Positions 1-10,712 of a DNA stretch of 64,000 nt are shown here, piece by piece. The stretch is from positions 62,001-126,000 of the forward strand of contig JAOLBK010000003.1 of the NCBI GenBank assembly GCA_028339155.1, in the 5' to 3' direction. This stretch comes from Litorivicinus sp. (GTDB lineage: Bacteria; Pseudomonadota; Gammaproteobacteria; Pseudomonadales; Litorivicinaceae). The notes under the pieces are model-generated. The model did no database searches and was not told where the DNA came from. It saw nothing but the letters and a program-made list of their open reading frames with translations. Each line of letters opens with the position of its first letter. The first letter of the stretch is position 1. Both the position numbers and the translations under genes were made by a program.

Positions 1-540
1 ACGAATATTATTTCCGACTGCATGCATGAGATGTGTTTTGCCAAGCCCGGTATCGCCATACAAGAAAAGCGGGTTGTACTCAGACCCCGGCTTCTCCGAA
101 ACACGATTCGCCGCCGCACGGGCAAGCTGATTCGATTTACCTTCTACAAAACTTTCAAAATTGAAATCCACATTAAGTCTATTACTGTGCTTAATTGATC
201 CTTCAACGACCGCAGGTTCACGCTGTCTCCGACTCTCCACTTTTCCCACTTTTTTGGATTCATCAACACCACCTACGGCACCCATTTCCCCGACAGACAC
301 GCCATCTTTACTAGACCCCACCACGACCGAGACCCTGAAGGAATCGTTACCGAGTTGGTTGTATAAAAACTTAATTTTCTCAAGATAACGGTCTTCCACC
401 CAGTCCTTCACAAACCGATTTGGTGCAAACAAAGAAACCGTTTTTTCGTTAATCACTGCCTGAAGCGGTCTAATCCACGTGTTCAACTGCTCAGCCGTAA
501 GCTCTTCCCTCAGTTGTTCTACACAAACTTCCCACTTCAC
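1..540 (-). CDS. dnaA: Chromosomal replication initiator DnaA (N-terminal part, runs off the window)
   Basis: Initiates chromosome replication by binding DnaA boxes and melting the origin. The visible 180 residues start at a GTG preceded by a GAGGAA ribosome site. They show domain I (the WIRPLQA and [11 protein letters not shown] stretches typical of the family), a variable linker of about 50 residues, the entry to the AAA+ domain ([14 protein letters not shown]) and the Walker A motif [15 protein letters not shown] just before the window edge. It is transcribed leftward, away from rpmH, and a DnaA box lies 31 bp upstream of its start, consistent with the autoregulation known for dnaA. The C-terminal DNA-binding domain is outside the window. 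Identification is secure. Confidence 0.96.
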   Translation of the reverse strand, partial: MKWEVCVEQLREELTAEQLNTWIRPLQAVINEKTVSLFAPNRFVKDWVEDRYLEKIKFLYNQLGNDSFRVSVVVGSSKDGVSVGEMGAVGGVDESKKVGKVESRRQREPAVVEGSIKHSNRLNVDFNFESFVEGKSNQLARAAANRVSEKPGSEYNPLFLYGDTGLGKTHLMHAVGNNIR

Positions 541-629
541 ATTTGATTCCTCTACTAATGTAGGGATAACTTATGCACAATTTACAGCACCTGCGTCAAG
601 GCCCAAGACAAATATTATTTCTAAGCCTT

Positions 630-643
630 TGGTTTATAAACCA
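630..643. repeat. Perfect 14 bp palindrome in the origin region
   Basis: The sequence TGGTTTATAAACCA is its own reverse complement. It lies between the dnaA-proximal DnaA box and the two rpmH-proximal boxes, in AT-rich DNA. It could be a protein-binding site or part of the duplex-unwinding element. No known consensus is claimed. Confidence 0.6.
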
Positions 644-802
644 TAAAACATTTCTGAATGAATCTGTGGATAACCTTGTGCAACTGCTCAAAACCTGTCC
701 AAAAACTCACGAAAAACAGTCCCTCTTACTCTAAAAGATTTTTATCCACAGAAATGAGGAAGCAACTAAAATACCCAGCTGCAAACCATCAATCTTTAAA
801 GC

Positions 803-831
803 TTCATTTTTTACCCAAGTTTCGATATGAT
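803..831 (+). promoter_or_regulatory. Predicted sigma-70 promoter for rpmH-rnpA
   Basis: A TATGAT -10 hexamer (826-831) lies 17 bp after TTCATT (803-808, weak -35), 34 bp upstream of the rpmH start codon. Judged by eye from hexamers and spacing only. Confidence 0.4.
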
Positions 832-865
832 GATGTCCCTATTTTTTAACTGGTAAGTATTACTC

Positions 866-1000
866 ATGAAGCGTACGTTTCAACCAAGTCTAATAAAACG
901 AGCACGCAACCATGGCTTTCGCGCTCGCATGGCAACCAAAAGCGGGCGCCAGATCATTGCGCGTCGACGGGCTAAAGGCCGGAAGAAACTGACAGCTTAA
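866..1000 (+). CDS. rpmH: 50S ribosomal protein L34
   Basis: Structural protein of the large ribosomal subunit. The 44-residue product starts MKRTFQPS and contains the near-invariant [14 protein letters not shown] and [11 protein letters not shown] stretches. Length and basic composition are normal for L34. It is followed 15 bp later by rnpA, the arrangement found in most bacteria, and its start borders the dnaA origin region. There is no long Shine-Dalgarno, only a weak GGTAAG upstream. Confidence 0.97.
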   Translation: MKRTFQPSLIKRARNHGFRARMATKSGRQIIARRRAKGRKKLTA

Positions 1001-1015
1001 TTAAGGTTTAATGAT

Positions 1016-1360
1016 ATGGCGGTTTGCTCGCTGCCGTCTCGTAGTGACTTTGACAAAGTCTTTAAAAACCCGGACGCCAGATCAAGCACTCGGGATTTTT
1101 TATTATTAGCCCGAATCAACCAGAACGAAGATCGGTTATCCCGCATAGGATTTGTTACCCCAAAGAAAAAACTCAGGCGAGCAGTTGATCGAAACCGATT
1201 TCGCCGAGTTTTTAGAGAGTTTCTCCGCGCATCACTTAATGATATATCCATTGACTGCGTTGTCATTGCACGAAGCTTACCAACCGACCTACATGCTCGA
1301 GAATTTCAGACGGTATTAGCAAGAAGCTTTGGCAAGCTGTTCGGTAAACTAAAACCATAA
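1016..1360 (+). CDS. rnpA: Ribonuclease P protein component
   Basis: Protein cofactor of RNase P, which removes 5' leaders from tRNA precursors. The 114-residue product carries the diagnostic basic signature RNRFRRVFRE around residues 62-71 and the preceding GFVTPKKKLRRAV stretch that contacts P RNA. Length is normal. It lies 15 bp after rpmH and 1 bp before yidD, in the standard rpmH-rnpA-yidD-yidC-mnmE order. Confidence 0.96.
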   Translation: MAVCSLPSRSDFDKVFKNPDARSSTRDFLLLARINQNEDRLSRIGFVTPKKKLRRAVDRNRFRRVFREFLRASLNDISIDCVVIARSLPTDLHAREFQTVLARSFGKLFGKLKP

Positions 1361-1361
1361 G

Positions 1362-1616
1362 ATGCAAAAGTCTCACGTTTTCAGTCAATCAGCAATTGCA
1401 GTAATCCAGTTCTACCGGTACTTTATCTCACCTATTTTTCCACCCACTTGTCGGTTTGAACCAACATGCTCCGCCTACACCATTGATGCCATAAAAATTC
1501 ATGGCATTATTAACGGAATTTGGTTGGGAATAAAACGAATCGGCCGTTGCCATCCCGGGTGCGACAGCGGCTATGATCCAGTCCCGGATAAATCAGAAAA
1601 AACGGAACAAAATTGA
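1362..1616 (+). CDS. yidD: Membrane protein insertion efficiency factor YidD
   Basis: Small inner-membrane-associated protein that assists YidC-dependent insertion. The 84 residues contain the family core: an amphipathic start (VIQFYRYFISP), the cysteine-containing CRFEPTCSAY motif, a helix IHGIINGIWLGIKRI and the RCHPGCDSGYDPVP end. Its last four bases overlap the yidC start, suggesting translational coupling. Confidence 0.95.
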   Translation: MQKSHVFSQSAIAVIQFYRYFISPIFPPTCRFEPTCSAYTIDAIKIHGIINGIWLGIKRIGRCHPGCDSGYDPVPDKSEKTEQN

Positions 1617-3295
1617 TGGATATCCAACGCTCAGGCTTACTCGCGATGGTTGGCGTTTTGACGTATATCTTATTTCTGCAATGGAACAATTATTCAGAAC
1701 AAGCAGTCAAAACCGAAAGATCACAACCAGTCATCACCTCAACGCGTACTGATGCTCCGCAAATTATCGACCCATTAACCAACTCACAGATCAGTACGCA
1801 AACTGTTCAAACATCAACCAATCCTGACGATGAGACCACTGTTAACGTAAGTACTCCTCTATTTGACATCACAATTGATCTAGTGGGCGGTGATATTACC
1901 CAAGCATTATTGAAGAAATTTCCTAAAACTCTTGGCAGACCAGATGACCCGATAAGCTTATTAGAAAACCGTGAGCATACTTATATCGCTCAAAGCGGCT
2001 TAGTTGGCCCAGATGGACCCGACGCCTCAGTTGATGGTCGCCCGATCTACCTATCGCAGAACTTAAATTACGAAATCTCAGGGCTGACTCAAGTCATCTT
2101 GCAAACACAAACCGATAAAGGTCTCTTAGTCCAAAAAATCTACGAATTTACACCTGACAAATACGATATTAAATTAATACAACGCGTCACAAATAACGGC
2201 GATTCGACCAAAACAGTAATACCTTTCGTACAACTTAAAAGAGATAACTCTCCCGACCCGTCCATCCAAAACTCAATGGGCATGAAAGCCTTTTTAGGAT
2301 TTGCGCTCAAAACAGCAGACGAGCGTTATAAGAAGGTCACTTTTACCGATTTTGAAACAACGGCAGACGCTACAGAACTCAACTCCGAACTTAAAATTAA
2401 AACTGTAGGGCTGGAAGGCGGTTACCTTGCCCTGCTTCAACATTACTTCACTACCGCATGGATTCCGTCACCAACAAATACAAACAGCTACACTTTTCGA
2501 AAAAACGATAAGGGTGAAAATATTGGCAGTATTATAAGCCCTAACCAGACCGTAGAATCTGGAAAAACCGTTGACTCGATAACCACTCTTTACATAGGGC
2601 CTAAAGATCAAGAAGCTCTAGAAGCCTTAACACCAGGCTTAGAGCTAGTTGTTGACTATGGTTGGCTCTGGTTCATTTGCCAACCGCTTTTCTGGCTTTT
2701 GAAATTTATTCAAACTTACGTTGCAAACTGGGGTCTTGCCATTATCTTAGTTACAGTATTGGTTAAAGGTGCTTTTTTCCAATTATCCGCTGCCGCTTAT
2801 AGATCAATGGCTAAAATGCGGAAGTTCACACCAGAGATCGCAAAATTGAAGGAACTATACGGCGACGATCGCCAGCGGATGTCTAAAGAAATGATGGACC
2901 TCTACAAGCGCGAAAAAATAAATCCCTTAGGCGGCTGCTTACCAATTGTTGTGCAAATGCCAGTTTTCATATCGCTCTATTGGGTTCTTTTAGAATCTGT
3001 AGAACTTCGTCAAGCACCCTTCATTCTTTGGATTGTTGATCTTAGTACCAAAGACCCATACTTCATTCTTCCTCTTTTAATGGGCGTTTCGATGTTTATC
3101 CAAACCTCTTTAAACCCAACGCCACCAGATCCAATGCAAGCAAAAATCATGAAGTACATGCCTGTAGCGTTTACCTTCTTTTTCTTATGGTTTCCCGCAG
3201 GGCTCGTCCTTTATTGGGTAGTGAACAATATCCTTTCGATTTGCCAACAATGGGTTATTACAAAAGGTATTGAAAAAAATCACAGTAGTCTATGA
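1613..3295 (+). CDS. yidC: Membrane protein insertase YidC
   Basis: Inserts and folds inner-membrane proteins, including Fo subunits of ATP synthase, alone or with SecYEG. The 560-residue protein has an N-terminal transmembrane helix (GLLAMVGVLTYILFLQW), a large periplasmic beta-domain to about residue 340, and the conserved 60KD_IMP membrane core: WGLAIILVTVLVKGAFFQLS, the cytoplasmic coiled hairpin (RSMAKMRKFTPEIAKLKELYGDD), INPLGGCLPIVVQMPVF and the terminal LYWVVNNILSICQQW. Length matches gammaproteobacterial YidC. It overlaps yidD and mnmE by 4 nt each. Confidence 0.97.
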   Translation: MMDIQRSGLLAMVGVLTYILFLQWNNYSEQAVKTERSQPVITSTRTDAPQIIDPLTNSQISTQTVQTSTNPDDETTVNVSTPLFDITIDLVGGDITQALLKKFPKTLGRPDDPISLLENREHTYIAQSGLVGPDGPDASVDGRPIYLSQNLNYEISGLTQVILQTQTDKGLLVQKIYEFTPDKYDIKLIQRVTNNGDSTKTVIPFVQLKRDNSPDPSIQNSMGMKAFLGFALKTADERYKKVTFTDFETTADATELNSELKIKTVGLEGGYLALLQHYFTTAWIPSPTNTNSYTFRKNDKGENIGSIISPNQTVESGKTVDSITTLYIGPKDQEALEALTPGLELVVDYGWLWFICQPLFWLLKFIQTYVANWGLAIILVTVLVKGAFFQLSAAAYRSMAKMRKFTPEIAKLKELYGDDRQRMSKEMMDLYKREKINPLGGCLPIVVQMPVFISLYWVLLESVELRQAPFILWIVDLSTKDPYFILPLLMGVSMFIQTSLNPTPPDPMQAKIMKYMPVAFTFFFLWFPAGLVLYWVVNNILSICQQWVITKGIEKNHSSL

Positions 3296-4635
3296 CGGTA
3301 AATGACACGATTGTTGCCTCAGCAACGGCTACTGGCCGAGGCGCAATCAGTGTCATTCGCATTTCTGGCCCAACTAGCCTAAAAATCGCCGAAGCACTCT
3401 CTCAACGCGCCTTTACTCCGCGGATAGCAACACTAGGATCTATAACTACTAAACAAGATATTATTGACACCGGAATATGGCTTTACTTCCCCAGCCCTGC
3501 GAGCTTCACAGGAGAGGACGTCATAGAATTTCAAGGCCACGGCGGACCTGTTGTGACTCAAGCGGTAATTGCTGCCGTAATTAAAGAAGGTGCACGACTA
3601 GCAAATCCTGGAGAGTTTACTGAGAGAGCATTTTTAAATGGGAAAATCGATCTAACTCAAGCCGAAGCAATTAGTGATCTGATTTCTGCTTCATCAATCG
3701 AAGCTGTCAAAGCCGCAAATCGTTCTATGCAAGGCGAGTTTGGCCGCCACATCCAAAGTTTGGTGGACCAACTCAAACACTTACGAACTCATATAGAAGC
3801 CCACATAGACTTTCCCGACGAAGAAATTGAACCCGACACATTAACTAGCTTTTCACAACTTCTTCAGAGATATGAACTTTCATTATTGAATATTATTGAA
3901 AAAGCCAATCATGGTGCTCCACTCAATAATACCACTAACATCGTCTTAATTGGCGCTCCTAATACAGGTAAAAGTTCTCTTTTAAACGCCCTTGCACGAG
4001 CCCCATTAGCTATTGTTACAGATATACCCGGAACAACACGCGACCTTATTAGGCACAACATAGTCATTAATGGGCTAGAACTACAAATTACAGATACCGC
4101 GGGAATTCGCCTAACCGACAATCCAATCGAAACCGAAGGAATTAAACGCGCTTATGAAGCGTTATCCGGTGCTGATTTTATTCTTTGCTTATTTGATGCA
4201 CAAATTACAGATATCCACACAGCTGATATTCTAAATTTGTTTAACCCTAATAATGAAGATGCCACTACCTTATTGGTTAGAAACAAGATTGATCTCTATC
4301 CAAAAAAAGGAAAAACTTCCTCCACATTTCCACTTTACGACATTTCCGCCGTTACTGGTGAAGGTATAAACACATTAATTAGTGCTATTCACTCCCAACT
4401 AGGAATCATTGATTCCGCAGACACTTTTTTAGCTAGAAGCCGCCATATCATCCAATTAAAATTAGCTCTTAAACACCTGAAAACAGCTCGGGAAAATCCC
4501 TTAACTGCTGAATTCCTTGACCTAGTAGCAGAAGACTTACGCCTGGCTCAAAACGCTCTTTCGGAAATTACGGGTAGATTTACATCAGAAGACCTGCTCA
4601 CCGAAATATTCTCATCTTTTTGTATTGGCAAGTGA
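3292..4635 (+). CDS. mnmE: tRNA modification GTPase MnmE
   Basis: With MnmG it installs the (carboxymethyl)aminomethyl group on U34 of certain tRNAs. The 447 residues show the N-terminal tetrahydrofolate-binding domain (DTIVASATATGRGAISVIRISG), a helical domain, an inserted Ras-like G domain (P-loop GAPNTGKSS, switch region DIPGTTRD, NKID) and the C-terminal FCIGK that supplies the conserved cysteine. Its partner mnmG is the next gene, across a 239 bp origin-like gap. The start overlaps the yidC stop. Confidence 0.97.
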   Translation: MTVNDTIVASATATGRGAISVIRISGPTSLKIAEALSQRAFTPRIATLGSITTKQDIIDTGIWLYFPSPASFTGEDVIEFQGHGGPVVTQAVIAAVIKEGARLANPGEFTERAFLNGKIDLTQAEAISDLISASSIEAVKAANRSMQGEFGRHIQSLVDQLKHLRTHIEAHIDFPDEEIEPDTLTSFSQLLQRYELSLLNIIEKANHGAPLNNTTNIVLIGAPNTGKSSLLNALARAPLAIVTDIPGTTRDLIRHNIVINGLELQITDTAGIRLTDNPIETEGIKRAYEALSGADFILCLFDAQITDIHTADILNLFNPNNEDATTLLVRNKIDLYPKKGKTSSTFPLYDISAVTGEGINTLISAIHSQLGIIDSADTFLARSRHIIQLKLALKHLKTARENPLTAEFLDLVAEDLRLAQNALSEITGRFTSEDLLTEIFSSFCIGK

Positions 4636-4652
4636 GGTATAATTATCCCTCA
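4633..4652. repeat. Near-perfect 20 bp palindrome overlapping the mnmE stop codon
   Basis: Nine of ten base pairs are symmetric (TGAGG...CCCTCA arms around ATAATTAT). The centre contains TATAAT. It could be a weak terminator stem, since no T-run follows, or a binding site at the edge of the adjacent DnaA-box region. Confidence 0.5.
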
Positions 4653-4874
4653 ACTACACCTCCAAACCTCTGGATAAATTGACCTGTGCATAACCATACC
4701 TTTTGTACACAAGTACACACCGCTTGTAGAATGATTTTAAGGTAGATCACACACAGACTTTTTTTGGCAGTAACTTAATGATTTTTTTTCGAAAAAATGA
4801 CTTTTCCACACAACTAAACAAGCGTAATATTAATAACAATAACAATATCTTTATTTAAGTCTTTATATATATTT
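4636..4874. other. mnmE-mnmG intergenic region, second origin-like DnaA-box cluster
   Basis: The 239 bp gap contains one consensus DnaA box on the minus strand (4685-4693, TTATGCACA) and several one-mismatch boxes: 4669-4677 (minus, TTATCCAGA), 4703-4711 (TTGTACACA) and 4802-4810 (TTTTCCACA). A 14 bp palindrome of T6-CG-A6 lies at 4784-4797, and about 50 bp of almost pure A/T (4824-4874) runs up to the mnmG start, resembling a duplex-unwinding element. In E. coli oriC lies beside mnmG (gidA), and origin-like DNA has been described at both loci in Pseudomonas. Which of the two fires here cannot be told from sequence alone. Confidence 0.6.
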
Positions 4875-6770
4875 ATGGATCACACAACTCAATTTGATGT
4901 CCTCGTCGTAGGAGGAGGACACGCCGGTACCGAAGCAGCGCACGCGTCTGCTCGATTAGGCTGTAACACTCTCCTGCTTACTCATTCTATCGAGACACTT
5001 GGACAGATGTCTTGCAACCCAGCAATTGGCGGTATTGGAAAAAGTCATCTTGTTAGAGAAATTGACGCATGTGATGGTCTTATGGGTCAAATCACTGATA
5101 AAGCAGGAATTCAATTTAGAGTACTTAATCGGCGAAAAGGTCCTGCGGTAAGAGCGACAAGAGCTCAAGCAGACCGAGTTCTATATCGCCACCACATGCG
5201 TGAATGCATTGAGAACATTAGTAATTTAAAAATTTTTCAACAACCGGTAACGGATCTTTTAATTTCGGATGACCGCGTTATTGGTGTCGAATTAGCAATG
5301 GGCATTAAGATCTATGCAAAGACAGTCGTACTGACTGCTGGAACATTCCTTGCAGGACAAATACATATAGGCATGAACCAGCAATCAGGAGGACGCGCAG
5401 GGGACCCCGCGTCCGATAGGTTGGCCCAATCATTGCGTGACCGACCATTCCGCATGGCAAGGCTTAAAACAGGCACTCCACCGCGTTTAGATCGTCGATC
5501 CATAGACTTATCATCCTTAGAGCCTCAGCCAGGCGATAATCCTCCGCCTTATATGTCAACGATGAGTAAAGGGAATGAACATCCGCAACAAATCTCTTGT
5601 TATTTATCTAGAACGACTGAACAAACTCGAGATATTGTTTTAAGTAATTTACATCAAAGCCCTATGTATACCGGAAATATTGGAGGCGCTGGCCCAAGAT
5701 ATTGTCCATCTATCGAAGATAAAATTGTTCGTTTTAGTGATAAACCAACCCACCAAGTATTCTTAGAACCCGAAGGTTTAACATCTAATGAGATTTATCC
5801 TAATGGCGTAAGTACGTCGTTACCGTATTCAGTTCAATATGAAATTATAAAGTCGATGGTCGGTTGTTCAAAAGCAATTATTACAAGGCCTGGATACGCT
5901 ATAGAATATGATTATTTTGATCCTCGAGATTTGCAATTAACGCTTGAAAGCAAACTCATAAGTAATCTTTATTTTGCAGGGCAAATTAATGGAACTACTG
6001 GCTACGAAGAAGCAGCAGCTCAAGGCTTGCTAGCAGGCGTCAATGCTGCACTACGTTGTCAAGAAAAAGAAGCTTGGGTTGTTGGTCGAGACCAAGGATA
6101 TTTAGGGGTTATGGTCGATGACCTAATAACCCTAGGGACCCAAGAGCCTTATCGAATGTTTACGTCGCGAGCAGAGTACCGGTTAGCATTACGCGAAGAT
6201 AATGCAGATAGTCGTCTGACCGAAATTGCTAGAAATTTGGGCTTAGTCACAGAGGCTCGTTGGCAACATTTTAACCAACGTCAAGAAGCAATAGGTCAAG
6301 AAACTAACAGAATTGAGAGCATATGGATTCGGCCGTCAGACGCTATAGTCAATAAATTAAATCCTGAGTTGACGTCTCCGTTATTAAAGGAGACAACACT
6401 TAAAGATTTGTTGAAACGCCCTGAAATTCATTATGATCAATTAATGAGACTGACTGATACAAAACCTCATGATGATGCTTCTATTAGCTCTCAAGTTGAG
6501 ATCTTAATCAAATACTCGGGCTATATTGACCGTCAATCAGACGAAATAAAAAAACTAAAGAAAAATGAAAATATTAAAATTCCAATTAACCTTGATTATT
6601 CAATAATTACTGGATTGTCAAACGAAGCGAGGCAAAAATTAATAGATCATTGCCCAGAAACATTGGCTCAAGCATCGCGAATTTCGGGAGTAACGCCTGC
6701 CGCTATTAGTCTTTTATTAGTTCATCTAAAGAGGATGCAAGTGCATAACCGTCAACAATTAGCGAGTTAA
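4875..6770 (+). CDS. mnmG: tRNA uridine-5-carboxymethylaminomethyl modification enzyme MnmG
   Basis: FAD- and NADH-dependent partner of MnmE in wobble-uridine modification. The 631 residues begin with the dinucleotide-binding motif [12 protein letters not shown], followed by the family signatures [33 protein letters not shown] (residues about 93-102) and the later [17 protein letters not shown] and [17 protein letters not shown]. Length is normal. rsmG starts on the last base of the stop codon, the classic gidA-gidB coupling. Confidence 0.97.
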   Translation: MDHTTQFDVLVVGGGHAGTEAAHASARLGCNTLLLTHSIETLGQMSCNPAIGGIGKSHLVREIDACDGLMGQITDKAGIQFRVLNRRKGPAVRATRAQADRVLYRHHMRECIENISNLKIFQQPVTDLLISDDRVIGVELAMGIKIYAKTVVLTAGTFLAGQIHIGMNQQSGGRAGDPASDRLAQSLRDRPFRMARLKTGTPPRLDRRSIDLSSLEPQPGDNPPPYMSTMSKGNEHPQQISCYLSRTTEQTRDIVLSNLHQSPMYTGNIGGAGPRYCPSIEDKIVRFSDKPTHQVFLEPEGLTSNEIYPNGVSTSLPYSVQYEIIKSMVGCSKAIITRPGYAIEYDYFDPRDLQLTLESKLISNLYFAGQINGTTGYEEAAAQGLLAGVNAALRCQEKEAWVVGRDQGYLGVMVDDLITLGTQEPYRMFTSRAEYRLALREDNADSRLTEIARNLGLVTEARWQHFNQRQEAIGQETNRIESIWIRPSDAIVNKLNPELTSPLLKETTLKDLLKRPEIHYDQLMRLTDTKPHDDASISSQVEILIKYSGYIDRQSDEIKKLKKNENIKIPINLDYSIITGLSNEARQKLIDHCPETLAQASRISGVTPAAISLLLVHLKRMQVHNRQQLAS

Positions 6771-7390
6771 TGAATACGATGACTTGGCCTCAGCAACTAG
6801 GCCTTTCGATAACTGAGACAATCCAAAAAGATTTTGACTATCTAATTGATGAACATATTAAATGGAATAAGGTTTTTAATCTCAGTGCATACAGGGACAG
6901 AGACTCGGTACTAAATTATCAATTGATTGATTCTTTGAGTGTGCATTCATTTATCAACCAATCAAATTTATTAGATATAGGTTCAGGGCCAGGATTCCCG
7001 GGACTGCCACTGGCAATTTTATTTCCACACTTACAGGTTACTCTTCTCGACTCAAACGCGAAAAAGCTGTCATTTGCTCGGCACATAAAAGATCAGCTTC
7101 AATTATTAAATATAACGATTGAACACGTCCGAATAGAGAAATTTCAACCAGTTGCTACTTTCGAGCAAGTAATCACAAGAGCATTTACAAATCTGAATGA
7201 TATTATCGACGTAGCGCTCCCTGTGCTTTCGTGTGATGGTGTTATCCTCGCAATGAAAGGTGCTCGTGTAGGTGACGAACTTGTAGAGGCTAAATTAAGA
7301 TATCAAAATTGTAAGATATCGATTCATCAACTTCCACATATCGTAAATGAACAACGTAACCTTGCTGTTGTACAACGGATTATGAGATGA
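6770..7390 (+). CDS. rsmG: 16S rRNA (guanine-N7)-methyltransferase RsmG
   Basis: Methylates G527 of 16S rRNA using S-adenosylmethionine. The 206 residues show the N-terminal helical part (WNKVFNLSAYRD) and the SAM-binding motif LLDIGSGPGFPGLPLA, then LLDSNAKKLSF. Its start overlaps the mnmG stop by one base (TAATG) and its end overlaps parA by 4 nt, so mnmG-rsmG-parA-parB read as one unit. Confidence 0.96.
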   Translation: MNTMTWPQQLGLSITETIQKDFDYLIDEHIKWNKVFNLSAYRDRDSVLNYQLIDSLSVHSFINQSNLLDIGSGPGFPGLPLAILFPHLQVTLLDSNAKKLSFARHIKDQLQLLNITIEHVRIEKFQPVATFEQVITRAFTNLNDIIDVALPVLSCDGVILAMKGARVGDELVEAKLRYQNCKISIHQLPHIVNEQRNLAVVQRIMR

Positions 7391-8160
7391 CGCGAATTAT
7401 CGCTATTACAAACCAAAAAGGCGGGGTTGGAAAGACAACAACGTGTGTTAATTTGGGCGCAACGTTAAACGAGATTGGACATCGCGTTTTGGTCATTGAC
7501 TTTGATCCACAAGGTAATGCAACTAGTGGTTCAGGGTTTCAAAAACGAAGTATTGAAAACGATGTTCGAGGATTGCTGCTTGGTGAGAGCAATTTTGAGG
7601 AAGCGTGCGTTATCGGGACAAAAGCGGGCTATGATTTATTGCCATCCGACATTCAGTTAACTCAGGCAGAAGCGCACTTACTGTCGGCATCTCGCGGCCA
7701 GTACAGGTTACGTGACGTGCTAAAAGATCAGATCTCCAATTACGACTTTATTTTAATTGACTGCCCTCCGGCGCTCAGTATGCTTACAATTAATGGTTTA
7801 GTTGCAGCTGATGCCGCTATTATTCCAGTCCAGTGTGAGTTTTACGCCTTGGAAGGAATAGCATCGCTAATTGAAACTATTGAGCAAGTTTGTGCAACCC
7901 ACAATTTCGATCTTGTAATAGATGGTGTTTTGCGCACGATGTATGATCCACGCACAAGCCTAACAAGACAGGTTTCAGCTCAATTGGAACAGTTTTTTCA
8001 AGAAAAATTATTTAAGACTGTAATCCCGCGTAACGTAAGGCTTGCGGAAGCGCCTAGCCATGGGCTGCCTGTATTACGATATGATCGACTCTCGAAAGGA
8101 GCTTTGTCGTACTTAGCGTTGGCATCTGAACTATGTAAACGACTTAAAATGAAAAAATAA
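7387..8160 (+). CDS. parA: Chromosome partitioning ATPase ParA (Soj)
   Basis: Walker-type ATPase that works with ParB-parS to segregate newly replicated origins. The 257 residues start with the deviant Walker A KGGVGKTTTCVNLG, then have the Walker A' FDPQGNATSG, Walker B LIDCPPALSMLT and the family stretch RLAEAPSHGLPV near residue 217. It has no N-terminal HTH, so it is the chromosomal (Soj) type. It overlaps rsmG by 4 nt and is 1 nt from parB. Confidence 0.96.
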   Translation: MTRIIAITNQKGGVGKTTTCVNLGATLNEIGHRVLVIDFDPQGNATSGSGFQKRSIENDVRGLLLGESNFEEACVIGTKAGYDLLPSDIQLTQAEAHLLSASRGQYRLRDVLKDQISNYDFILIDCPPALSMLTINGLVAADAAIIPVQCEFYALEGIASLIETIEQVCATHNFDLVIDGVLRTMYDPRTSLTRQVSAQLEQFFQEKLFKTVIPRNVRLAEAPSHGLPVLRYDRLSKGALSYLALASELCKRLKMKK

Positions 8161-8161
8161 T

Positions 8162-9061
8162 ATGACCCATAAAAACCGTGGCTTGGGCTTCAATCCGCTC
8201 TTAGGCCTAGACCAGTCAACCATTAATGCTGTGTTGAAGAATAGATCACTTCAGGCCGCTGCCCCAATGGGCCAGGTAGCCCAATATGGACTCGTTAGTT
8301 TGCCAATCGAGCAGCTGGTGCCGAATCGTTTCCAACCACGAGTCCGGTTTGCCGACGTAGAGCTTAAAGAATTAGAAAGTTCGATTCGTCAGCATGGAAT
8401 CATGCAGCCTGTAATTGTTCGTAAGATTGCGGAAGGTTATGAGTTGATTGCTGGTGAGCGTCGTTGGCGGGCGAGTCAAAATGCTGGCTTATCTGAGTTG
8501 CCAGCTTTAATCCGGGATCTAGACGATCAGCAAGTCGCAGCACTTGCTTTGATCGAAAATATACAACGTGAGGCGTTAACGGCAATAGAGCAAGCGCGGG
8601 CTCTTGCCCGAATGAGAGATGAATTCGGGTTAGATCAAAATTCGTTGGCGGACCTAATTTCAACGAGCCGATCAAATGTAGCAAATTTGCTTCGTTTACT
8701 AAGCTTAACACCTGGCATCCAAAAAATGATGGACGATGGTGTTCTCGACATGGGGCATGCCAGAGCATTAATTCCCCTCCCTGAGTCTATGCAATTGCCT
8801 TTGGCAATAGAGATAGTTAAAAATAGGTGGTCTGTCCGCCAGACAGAAACTCAAGTTAAACGAGTTATGGAAGGTAAGGTCGCCAATCAAACAAAAGGTA
8901 CCGATCCAAATGTCTCAAGCTTGGAATCTAGGTTATCCGATTATTTGGGGGCAACCGTGCGCATAAAAACCAAAACGGCTGGCACAGGACAAATTATTAT
9001 AAATTATAGTTCATTAGATGTGCTTGATGGTTTAGTGGCACGCCTCAAAGTTAACGAATGA
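8162..9061 (+). CDS. parB: Chromosome partitioning protein ParB (Spo0J)
   Basis: CTP-dependent DNA clamp that loads at parS and spreads. The 299 residues have the variable ParA-contacting N-terminus, the ParB/Srx nucleotide-binding domain (PNRFQPR, GERRWRAS), the HTH segment (NSLADLISTSRSNVANLLRLL) and a C-terminal dimerisation part after about residue 245. I found no convincing parS (GTTNCACGTGNAAC-like) site near it or elsewhere in the window. Confidence 0.95.
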   Translation: MTHKNRGLGFNPLLGLDQSTINAVLKNRSLQAAAPMGQVAQYGLVSLPIEQLVPNRFQPRVRFADVELKELESSIRQHGIMQPVIVRKIAEGYELIAGERRWRASQNAGLSELPALIRDLDDQQVAALALIENIQREALTAIEQARALARMRDEFGLDQNSLADLISTSRSNVANLLRLLSLTPGIQKMMDDGVLDMGHARALIPLPESMQLPLAIEIVKNRWSVRQTETQVKRVMEGKVANQTKGTDPNVSSLESRLSDYLGATVRIKTKTAGTGQIIINYSSLDVLDGLVARLKVNE

Positions 9062-9096
9062 AATTGAACTTCAAATTGATAAAAAGATGATTGTCA

Positions 9097-9125
9097 TTGA
9101 TCAGTTACTTCTGACTGCTTATACT
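9097..9125 (+). promoter_or_regulatory. Predicted sigma-70 promoter of the ATP synthase operon
   Basis: TTGATC (9097-9102) and TATACT (9120-9125) are separated by exactly 17 bp and lie 20 bp before the atpI start, in the only appreciable gap between parB and the atp genes. This is the best hexamer pair seen by eye in the window. Confidence 0.6.
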
Positions 9126-9145
9126 CCGCGACGCGATGTTCGTTT

Positions 9146-10364
<1,219 letters not shown>

Positions 10365-10382
10365 ATTAACTATTTATTTTAA

Positions 10383-10661
<279 letters not shown>

Positions 10662-10712
10662 ATATATCAAAGCGACATGATTTGTTGATTTGACCGATCG
10701 CGAGGTGAATTT

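Larger units (their letters stand above)
541..865. other. oriC: dnaA-rpmH intergenic region, candidate replication origin with three DnaA boxes
   Basis: This 325 bp gap between the divergent dnaA and rpmH genes holds three matches to the DnaA box consensus TTATNCACA: 571-579 (+, TTATGCACA), 665-673 (minus strand, read as TGTGGATAA) and 742-750 (+, TTATCCACA). The DNA around them is AT-rich, and a perfect 14 bp palindrome sits at 630-643. In Pseudomonas and relatives the functional oriC lies at this locus. The divergent orientation of the flanking genes agrees with an origin here. A second cluster at 4636-4874 competes for the role. Confidence 0.7.

Noticed and set aside
7387-9145. parS sites near parAB
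   Set aside because: I searched by eye for GTTNCACGTGNAAC-like palindromes and found none convincing; they may lie outside the window.
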